From positions 62,001 to 126,000 of the forward strand of contig NZ_JOEE01000002.1 in NCBI RefSeq assembly GCF_000720925.1: a stretch of DNA of 64,000 nt, written 5' to 3'. Numbering within the stretch: position 1 is the first letter of the stretch; the number at the start of each line of letters is the position of its first letter. Of the stretch, positions 59,055 to 64,000 are shown piece by piece. This stretch comes from Phycicoccus jejuensis (GTDB lineage: Bacteria; Actinomycetota; Actinomycetes; Actinomycetales; Dermatophilaceae). The position numbers were made by a program, and so were the translations under genes. Below the pieces are notes generated by a model. The model had not been told where the DNA came from. It saw only the letters and a program-made list of their open reading frames with translations, and made no database searches.

Positions 59055-59588
59055 ATGACAACGACAGGTTCACGCGGGTCGACGGAATACGGCTCGGATA
59101 GAGCCGGTCCCGGGCAGCTGACGCTGGTCGACTTCGACGACACGTCACCTTCGCTGCCGCTGAGCGACCCGACTCCGACAACGCCTTCACAGTCAACCGA
59201 GTCCAAGACCCGCCATCGCCCGAGCTCCCTCACGTGCCAGTGGTGCGGCACAGGCTTCCCGGTGCCGGCCCGGGGTCGGATCCCTAAGTGGTGCTCCGAC
59301 AGCTGCCGACACCGCGCATGGGAACAGCGCCGGGCCGCCGCTTCGGGGCTCTGCGCCGTGAGCGTGGTGGAGCGGGTCGCAGAGGTCGTCAGGACCCAGC
59401 AAGTCGTCGAAAAGCTACAGGTCGAGGTTCCGGCAGCCGACCGCCCACGAACTTCATCCGATTACGCCGCCATCCTGTTGGAGCTGTCTCTCCGGCTCGA
59501 CACAGGGCGCATCTACGAGCGCGACCTCGCCTCTCTCACCTCCGCGATGACCACGCTGATCGCTGCGTTCAACCGCCGCCTTCACTGA
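59055..59588 (+). CDS. Cys-rich zinc-finger protein of the integrated element
   Basis: 177 aa from ATG 59055; earlier in-frame starts are possible. Ser/Thr/Pro-rich N-terminus (~1-60), then a single finger 'CQWCGTGFPVPARGRIPKWCSDSCRHRAWEQRRAA' with C-x2-C and C-x3-C, then two helices ('VVERVAEVVRTQQVVEKLQVEV' and 'SDYAAILLELSLRLDTGRIYERDLASLTSAMTTLIAAFNRRL'). The (Y/W)-C-S-x-x-C-R-x-R-A pattern is common in phage and plasmid proteins of actinomycetes. Likely nucleic-acid binding; function not known. The ~320 bases upstream hold no other convincing gene. Confidence 0.6.
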   Translation: MTTTGSRGSTEYGSDRAGPGQLTLVDFDDTSPSLPLSDPTPTTPSQSTESKTRHRPSSLTCQWCGTGFPVPARGRIPKWCSDSCRHRAWEQRRAAASGLCAVSVVERVAEVVRTQQVVEKLQVEVPAADRPRTSSDYAAILLELSLRLDTGRIYERDLASLTSAMTTLIAAFNRRLH

Positions 59589-59636
59589 CCCTCGTGGCGT
59601 TCGCAGTTTCCCGCGCATGCCGATGCGCGCCAGCTT

Positions 59637-59737
59637 CCCCGTCATCCCAGTGATGACGGGGAAAGCGGCGGATGGCACGGTTGCATCCCCGTTACCAGCG
59701 GACTTCCGCGTCATCACAGTGACGACGCAGTTGCTCG
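59637..59737. repeat. Intergenic repeat family B, copy 2
   Basis: Unit a, CCCCGTCATC (59637-59646) / GATGACGGGG (59652-59661); unit b, GCGTCATCAC-a-GTGACGACGC (59708-59728, one mismatch). Same order, orientation and spacing as the copy at 11162-11263. Confidence 0.6.
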
Positions 59738-59785
59738 GTCGCCTGCCCTCATCTGCCGCGAATCGGGTCATTCGTGATCGTGTCG

Positions 59786-60502
59786 CTAGGCGTTGGCAGC
59801 CGCCTCGTCGATGACTTGGCACCCGGTGGGGTCTGTCACCAGGATCCGTGCGGGCTTGGCCGCTGCCGCGTCAAGACTGGCCAGATCGGGGGTCCGCTTA
59901 AGCAATACCGCGGCATCGTCGGGGGCGCGCGCCGGGAGGGAAAGCTTCCCGTCCTCCGCCACTACGGCAAGAAGTGAGCCGCTCTCAGCCGTGCCGTACA
60001 CAGAGGGGTCGTACGCAAAGACCGGTGACTTCTCGAGAAACACCACGGCGCGCCCGAGGCCCCGCAGGTCCTCCTCGACTCCACTCGAGTCAACATCGGG
60101 GTCGAATGCGAGCCCGACCGTGATCGTCTCGCCCACCGCGAGATCGCCACTGACCACGTGGTCGACCGTGAACCGCGCCTCCACTGTCTTCCAAACTGCC
60201 CCCTCCGTGTCGAAGGCGAGCCCCTGCCCACTTGAGCCGTCACCGCCGGGAACTGTGAACGCCTTGCCGGGCCTCACCGACTGGAAGCGGCCAGTGGCCA
60301 CCGCCGTCGTCAGCGCCATGGGCGCCGCCTCCCCGATGCGAAAGCGCGTGTTGCCCAGTAAGTCATCGAGCGAGTCGTAGGGCCGGCAACCGCTTGACCC
60401 TTCAGCGCGGGCACGCAGGGCGTCCGTGGCGCTCGGGCTCCCAAGCGAGCATCCCGACAGCATGAGGCCAACAACGATGAAAACCGCCTGACGAGCCCGC
60501 AT
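59786..60502 (-). CDS. Putative lipoprotein 2 of the integrated element
   Basis: 238 aa from ATG 60502, with GGAGGCAGGT just before it. Signal 'AVFIVVGLMLSGC' gives a lipobox L-S-G-C with Cys near 20. The mature part is a ~215-residue beta-rich domain ('RFTVDHVVSGDLAVGETITVGLAFDPDVDSSGV', 'GRAVVFLEKSPVFAYDPSVYGTAESGSLLAVVAEDGKLSLPA') and two more Cys ('SSGCRPYDSLDD', 'DPTGCQVIDE') at the two ends of the domain. I do not recognise a family. A surface-exposed cargo protein is likely. Confidence 0.7.
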   Translation of the reverse strand: MRARQAVFIVVGLMLSGCSLGSPSATDALRARAEGSSGCRPYDSLDDLLGNTRFRIGEAAPMALTTAVATGRFQSVRPGKAFTVPGGDGSSGQGLAFDTEGAVWKTVEARFTVDHVVSGDLAVGETITVGLAFDPDVDSSGVEEDLRGLGRAVVFLEKSPVFAYDPSVYGTAESGSLLAVVAEDGKLSLPARAPDDAAVLLKRTPDLASLDAAAAKPARILVTDPTGCQVIDEAAANA

Positions 60503-60743
60503 ACCTGCCTCCCCATCGTGAGCGCTCCACATTCGAGTCGCCCCCAGTACCTCGAGGTTCCACTGTGGCAGCGCACGACGCAACGCGCACTAGCCCGCGC
60601 GGGGTTGATGCCAATCTTGCGCTCATGCCGCGCTGCGGGAAACTCCTGCTTCGTGCGGATCGCGCGGTGTAAAGCGCTGACTGCCTCTTAAGTGCGCAGC
60701 CAGGGCCCGACGTGCCGTGTCGCAGGCTGGCCGGCTCGACCCT

Positions 60744-60970
60744 CTATCCCGGCCGCCCGTGAGCGGGCCGACCTGGGGCCGGCCAAGGGCTTCGGGGGCT
60801 GTTCCAGAGCGCCTCGCCCATCCGACGGGCCGCTTCGTGGCGGAGCTCATCGACGGCGTGGACGTAGCGCTGGGCGGTGGCCATCTCGGTCCAGCCCATG
60901 ATGGCCATGACCGTGCGGATGTCGACGCCCTGAAGGAGCAGCAGGCCCAGAGTCCTGTCCGGGCAGTTCC
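60744..60970 (-). pseudogene. C-terminal remnant of a tyrosine recombinase
   Basis: The minus strand reads 'LLLLQGVDIRTVMAIMGWTEMATAQRYVHAVDELRHEAARRMGEALW' and ends at TAG 60746-60744. The G-W-x-(x)n-R-Y-V-H segment contains the nucleophile Tyr of phage-type integrases. The catalytic Arg and H-x-x-R boxes are missing: only a distorted 'RTLGLLLLQGVD' remains at its upstream edge, where the reading frame runs into the 104-bp att repeat. There is no start codon, so it is a fragment. Confidence 0.75.
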
Positions 60971-60980
60971 AGCCTGTGGA

Positions 60981-61084
60981 CAGAGCAGGGCCCCGGCCGC
61001 GTTTCCGCTGGCCGGGGCCCGTTTCACTGTCTCAACACAGTGCGCGCCCGAAGGGATTCGAACCCCTAACCTTCTGATCCGTAG
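60981..61084 (-). repeat. Right boundary repeat (att) of the tRNA-Arg element
   Basis: The copy that is part of the intact tRNA gene and its terminator; direct repeat of 57875-57978. Confidence 0.9.
60988..61020 (-). terminator. Terminator of tRNA-Arg
   Basis: GGGCCCCGGCC (60988-60998) / GGCCGGGGCCC (61010-61020), 23 bases past the tRNA 3' end; a CACTGT/ACAGTG mini-stem lies between. Confidence 0.75.
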
Positions 61085-61115
61085 TCAGATGCTCTATCCG
61101 TTGAGCTACGGGCGC
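61043..61115 (-). tRNA. tRNA-Arg (ACG)
   Basis: 73 bases on the minus strand. Acceptor GCGCCCG pairs with CGGGCGC; D arm G-C-T-C...G-A-G-C; anticodon stem TCTGA/TCAGA with loop CTACGGA, anticodon ACG at the centre; T arm AGGGG-TTCGAAT-CCCTT. CCA is not encoded. It reads CGU/CGC/CGA arginine codons after A34 to inosine change. Its 3' half is repeated at 57.9 kb because of element insertion. Confidence 0.93.
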
Positions 61116-61213
61116 CCGTCACGCCGAGGCGCAACGAGAGAGCAGACTACCGGACCTCCGGGGCGCATCAGAAATCGGCCCCCTCGGCGCCCGCCGGTGC
61201 AAGCCCGAGACCT

Positions 61214-61229
61214 TGTGAAGAGTTTCACA
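61214..61229. promoter_or_regulatory. CRP/GlxR-type site TGTGA-agagtt-TCACA
   Basis: Perfect TGTGA-N6-TCACA within an 8+4+8 inverted repeat (61212-61231), about 60 bases upstream of a TACGGT -10 at 61274-61279 in front of pckG. Fits activation or repression of pckG by a cAMP-binding regulator. Confidence 0.7.
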
Positions 61230-61273
61230 AGCGCGCCGTCCCGCGGCCTCTCGACCCCCGCGGACGACGGTCC

Positions 61274-61279
61274 TACGGT
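61274..61279 (+). promoter_or_regulatory. Candidate -10 of pckG
   Basis: TACGGT; gives a leader of about 100 bases before ATG 61386, which has CGGAAGGA as ribosome binding site. Confidence 0.45.
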
Positions 61280-61385
61280 GGGGGTGAGGCCCTGAGCGAT
61301 GGGCCGCCGAGGTTCCTTCCCGACAGCGTCGAGAGCCCGTCGCCCGGTGACCGACCCCACCCGGTAGCGGCGGAAGGACCCCGCG

Positions 61386-63212
61386 ATGACGACCACGACC
61401 AGCACCCTCCCCCGGACCACCCATCCCGACCTGCAGTCCTGGGTCGACGAGGTGGCCGCCCTCACGCAGCCGGCCGAGGTGGTGTGGTGCGACGGCTCGC
61501 GCGAGGAGTGGGACCGCCTCACGACGCAGCTCGTCGACGCCGGCACGTTCGTCCGCCTCGACGAGCGCAAGAAGCCCAACTCCTTCCTCTGCCAGTCGGA
61601 CCCGACCGACGTCGCACGCGTCGAGGACCGCACCTTCATCGCGTCCGAGCGCGAGGAGGACGCCGGCCCGACGAACAACTGGGTCGCCCCGGCCGAGCTC
61701 CGGGCGACGATGACCGAGCTGTACCGCGGCTCGATGCGCGGTCGCACGATGTACGTCATCCCGTTCGTCATGGGCCACCTCGACGCGACCGTGCCGATGT
61801 TCGGCGTCGAGATCACCGACTCCGCGTACGTCGTGACGAACATGCGGATCATGGCGCGCATCGGCACCCCCGTGCTGCGCGCGATGGAGGAGCGGCGGGC
61901 GCCCTTCGTCAAGGGCCTGCACTCGGTCGGCGCACCGCTCGAGCCCGGACAGCAGGACGTCCCGTGGCCGTGCAGCACGACGAAGTACATCGCCCACTTC
62001 CCCGAGGCCCGCGAGATCTGGTCCTACGGCAGCGGGTACGGCGGCAACGCCCTCCTCGGCAAGAAGTGCTACGCCCTGCGCATCGCCTCGGCGATGGCCC
62101 GCGACGAGGGCTGGATGGCCGAGCACATGCTCATCCTCAAGCTCACCTCGCCCACGGGCAGCGTCCACTACGTCGCCGGCGCCTTCCCCAGCCAGTGCGG
62201 CAAGACCAACCTCGCGATGATCGAACCGACGCTCGCCGGCTGGTCCGCCGAGATGGTCGGTGACGACATCGCCTGGATGCGCTTCGGGCCCGACGGCCGG
62301 CTCTACGCCGTCAACCCCGAGTTCGGTCTCTTTGGCGTCGCGCCGGGGACGGGCATGCACACCAACCCGCAGGCCGTCCGGACCATCGAGAAGGGCAACT
62401 CGATCTTCACCAACGTCGCCCTCACCGATGACGGCGACGTCTGGTGGGAGGGCCTGACCGAGGCGCCGCCCTCGCACCTCACCGACTGGAAGGGCAACGA
62501 CTGGACGCCCGAGTCCGGCGTGCCGAGCAGCCACGCGAACAGCCGCTTCACGACCCCCGCGAAGCAGACCCCGATGATGGCCGCCGAGTACGACAACCCG
62601 GACGGCGTGCCGATCGACGCGATCCTCTTCGGCGGCCGCCGCAAGACCACCGGCCCGCTCGTCTACGAGTCCCGCGACTGGGCCCACGGCGTCTTCGTCG
62701 GCGCCACCCTCTCGTCCGAGACGACCGCCGCCGCCACCGGTGCCGTCGGCGTCGTGCGGCGCGACCCGATGGCGATGCTGCCCTTCATCGGGTACCACGC
62801 CGGCGACTACATGCAGCACTGGCTCGACATGGGTGCGAAGGCCGACCCGGCGAAGCTGCCGAAGATCTTCCAGGCCAACTGGTTCCGCCGCGACGAGGAG
62901 GACGGCTCGTTCCTCTGGCCGGGGTACGGCGACAACGCCCGCGTCCTCAAGTGGGTCGTCGAGCGCCTGGACGGCACCGCCGACGCGGTGCAGACACCGG
63001 TCGGTCTCGTCCCCGCCCCCGGGGCGATCGACACGACGGGGATGGACCCCGCCGCCGCCGCGAAGGTGACCAAGGCCCTGCGCGTCGACCCCGAGGACTG
63101 GAAGGCCGAGGTCCCGCTCGTCCACGAGTGGTTCGACACCATCGGCGACCGGCTGCCGGCCGCCCTCGCCGACGAGCTCACCGCCCTCGAGGAGCGGCTC
63201 GAGAAGGCCTGA
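61386..63212 (+). CDS. pckG: Phosphoenolpyruvate carboxykinase (GTP)
   Basis: 608 aa, the usual length. It converts oxaloacetate and GTP to PEP, GDP and CO2, linking the TCA cycle to gluconeogenesis. The phosphate-binding P-loop is '[14 protein letters not shown]' with the reactive Cys271 and K273; '[31 protein letters not shown]' holds the metal Asp and the substrate loop; '[27 protein letters not shown]' is the GTP-side block. Transcribed alone from a promoter with a CRP/GlxR-type site, so it is likely carbon-source regulated. A terminator follows. Confidence 0.97.
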   Translation: MTTTTSTLPRTTHPDLQSWVDEVAALTQPAEVVWCDGSREEWDRLTTQLVDAGTFVRLDERKKPNSFLCQSDPTDVARVEDRTFIASEREEDAGPTNNWVAPAELRATMTELYRGSMRGRTMYVIPFVMGHLDATVPMFGVEITDSAYVVTNMRIMARIGTPVLRAMEERRAPFVKGLHSVGAPLEPGQQDVPWPCSTTKYIAHFPEAREIWSYGSGYGGNALLGKKCYALRIASAMARDEGWMAEHMLILKLTSPTGSVHYVAGAFPSQCGKTNLAMIEPTLAGWSAEMVGDDIAWMRFGPDGRLYAVNPEFGLFGVAPGTGMHTNPQAVRTIEKGNSIFTNVALTDDGDVWWEGLTEAPPSHLTDWKGNDWTPESGVPSSHANSRFTTPAKQTPMMAAEYDNPDGVPIDAILFGGRRKTTGPLVYESRDWAHGVFVGATLSSETTAAATGAVGVVRRDPMAMLPFIGYHAGDYMQHWLDMGAKADPAKLPKIFQANWFRRDEEDGSFLWPGYGDNARVLKWVVERLDGTADAVQTPVGLVPAPGAIDTTGMDPAAAAKVTKALRVDPEDWKAEVPLVHEWFDTIGDRLPAALADELTALEERLEKA

Positions 63213-63230
63213 GCCGCAGCACACGACAGA

Positions 63231-63258
63231 GCCCCGCCGGCATGCGCTCCGGCGGGGC
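63231..63258 (+). terminator. Terminator of pckG
   Basis: GCCCCGCCGG (63231-63240) / CCGGCGGGGC (63249-63258), eight-base loop, 18 bases past the pckG stop and just before the converging gene end. Confidence 0.7.
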
Positions 63259-63270
63259 CCTGCCGTGCCG

Positions 63271-63945
63271 TCAGGTGGAGGGCGAGGTGCCGTTCGCGTC
63301 GCCCGGGTCGGTCGAGGTCCCGCCCTGCTGGCCGGGCGCGCCGGGCTGCTGACCGGGGAGGCCCGGCAGGCCGCCGCGGTCGCCGTCGCGGTCGCCGAAG
63401 CCACGGCCACCGTCGTGGTCGCCATCGCGGTCACCGAACCCGTGCCGGTCGCCGAACCCCTGCCCGCCCTGCTGCTGGCCCGGGCCACCGCCGGGGAAGC
63501 GCCCCTGCCCGAACCCGCCGCGCCCGCCGTCGGACTGGGTGATGGCCGCCGTCGCACCGGCCGCCCCGAGGGCGCCGACGACGAGGGCCACGACGAGCGC
63601 CACGACGGTCCGCGGACCGGACCACCGCGACGGCGTGCCCCAGCCGGCCCACGGCCGACGCCACGTGAGGCCGTCGCCCGCGGCGGGCGCCGGCGCCGGG
63701 GCAGCGGCTGCCGCGGCGGGCACGCCGTACGCCGCGCCCGGTCCACCGCTCGGCGGGACCGGACGTGCCGCCTCCGGACCGGGCGCGGCCCAGGCCGGCG
63801 CGACGGGCTCGGAGGCACCCGTCGCGGGCGCCAGCTCGTGCATCTCGCCCGCGACCGGCAGCGCGGCGGTCTGGTCGGCCGGGGTGGGCTGTGCGGCAGG
63901 CGAACCGGGCGTCACGGGGTCGTGCTCGTCGCGGCGCTCGCTCAT
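63271..63945 (-). CDS. Pro/Ala-rich single-pass protein with Gly/Asp repeats
   Basis: 224 aa. Cytoplasmic Pro/Ala-rich N-terminus (~1-110, ending RRPWAGWGTPSRWSGPRT), one membrane helix ~113-136 (VVALVVALVVGALGAAGATAAI), then an exported tail of Gly-rich repeats with 'GFGDRDGD/GFGDRHG' units and Pro/Gln ('GLPGLPGQQPGAPGQQGG'). The RDGD units might bind calcium, but this is only suggestive. GAGACCC with GAAGGAG lies before the ATG. Function unknown; converges with pckG. Confidence 0.7.
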   Translation of the reverse strand: MSERRDEHDPVTPGSPAAQPTPADQTAALPVAGEMHELAPATGASEPVAPAWAAPGPEAARPVPPSGGPGAAYGVPAAAAAAPAPAPAAGDGLTWRRPWAGWGTPSRWSGPRTVVALVVALVVGALGAAGATAAITQSDGGRGGFGQGRFPGGGPGQQQGGQGFGDRHGFGDRDGDHDGGRGFGDRDGDRGGLPGLPGQQPGAPGQQGGTSTDPGDANGTSPST

Positions 63946-64000
63946 CGAGGGTCTCCTTCGTCGGGCGGATGGCTGCGTGCACCCTCACGCCCGCGGCTGT

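Larger units (their letters stand above)
57979..61084. mobile_element. 3.1-kb integrated element in tRNA-Arg(ACG)
   Basis: Bounded by the 104-bp direct repeats and ending in the anticodon loop of the tRNA, a preferred attachment place for tyrosine recombinases. It carries a lipoprotein gene (58271-58732), a Cys-rich protein (59055-59588), a second lipoprotein (59786-60502) and the C-terminal end of an integrase (60744-60970). Its base composition is visibly less GC-rich than the flanks (for instance GAATTTTGGGG near 58112). Nothing recognisable lies between 57979 and 58270 or between 60503 and 60743. No replication, transfer or packaging gene is seen, so it is a remnant or a satellite. Confidence 0.8.

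Noticed and set aside
58738..59058. 106-codon open frame on the integrated element
   Set aside because: Composition is Pro/Arg/His-rich and no family or start signal supports it; it overlaps the leader of the Cys-rich protein gene.
60717..61295. 192-codon plus-strand frame across att, tRNA and integrase remnant
   Set aside because: It is antisense to the integrase end and crosses the tRNA gene.

Overview
This 64 kb window is chromosomal DNA of a very high-GC actinomycete. The evidence is a near-canonical F420-dependent glucose-6-phosphate dehydrogenase, a mycobacterial-type alpha-methylacyl-CoA racemase, a FolP2-type dihydropteroate synthase next to GpgS, GTP-dependent PEP carboxykinase, a DUF3073 gene beside a valine/leucine dehydrogenase, frequent GTG starts, ATGA/GTGA stop-start overlaps, and many promoters whose -10 hexamer ends 5-7 nt before the start codon (leaderless architecture). 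The gene mix would fit Micrococcales/Intrasporangiaceae or related lineages, but that placement is inference. No rRNA or CRISPR array is seen; one tRNA gene is present.

Layout. 1-5.1 kb: end of an SGNH hydrolase, mcr-fgd overlapping pair, a VOC protein, branched-chain amino-acid dehydrogenase, DUF3073. 5.2-10 kb: NCS1 permease coupled to an isochorismatase-type hydrolase, a secreted endonuclease I, purM. 10-14.5 kb: PadR/HAAS two-gene switch flanked by two copies of a 46-bp hairpin repeat, then pntAB. 14.5-26.2 kb: Glu/Ala-rich membrane protein, acyl-CoA synthetase, zinc-ribbon protein, PLP decarboxylase/lyase coupled to a GPH-type transporter, a PQQ-type sugar dehydrogenase lipoprotein, an Atl-like DNA-binding protein, alaA, and a crcB pair. 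26.4-37 kb: secreted subtilase, permuted NlpC/P60 protein, ArsR-SRPBCC-VOC operon with two tandem operators, LacI regulator divergent from a 1685-aa secreted GH92 alpha-mannosidase. 37-41.7 kb: an operon of DoxX, gpgS, folP2 and a LigB-like protein, then small metabolic genes.

42.3-47.9 kb holds the accessory half of an actinobacterial binuclear-iron (propane/phenol-type, mim) monooxygenase locus: amidohydrolase, MIP18/DUF59 protein, zinc alcohol dehydrogenase, DUF1097 membrane protein and an ABM protein, divergent from an AcoR/MimR-like activator, with a perfect inverted repeat between them but without any monooxygenase subunit. 47.9-51.8 kb holds a poorly understood cluster: an acyl-CoA-dehydrogenase-like protein, a PIG-L deacetylase/methyltransferase fusion and a GT2 glycosyltransferase, facing an SDR-fold protein that has lost its catalytic Tyr and Lys. 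51.9-57.8 kb: GAF-GAF-SpoIIE phosphatase, DUF1232, a helical-bundle protein, a diiron acyl-ACP desaturase, DUF1990, a broken F420/deazaflavin-type reductase gene.

57.9-61.1 kb is a small integrated element in tRNA-Arg(ACG): a 104-bp direct repeat (3' part of the tRNA plus its terminator, with compensatory changes in the terminator stem) brackets about 3.1 kb of less GC-rich DNA carrying two lipoprotein genes, a Cys-rich protein and only the C-terminal end of a tyrosine recombinase. The window ends with pckG, preceded by a perfect CRP/GlxR-type site, and a Pro/Gly-rich membrane protein. Intergenic regions carry several families of palindromic repeats (two loci each for three families), mostly at convergent gene ends.
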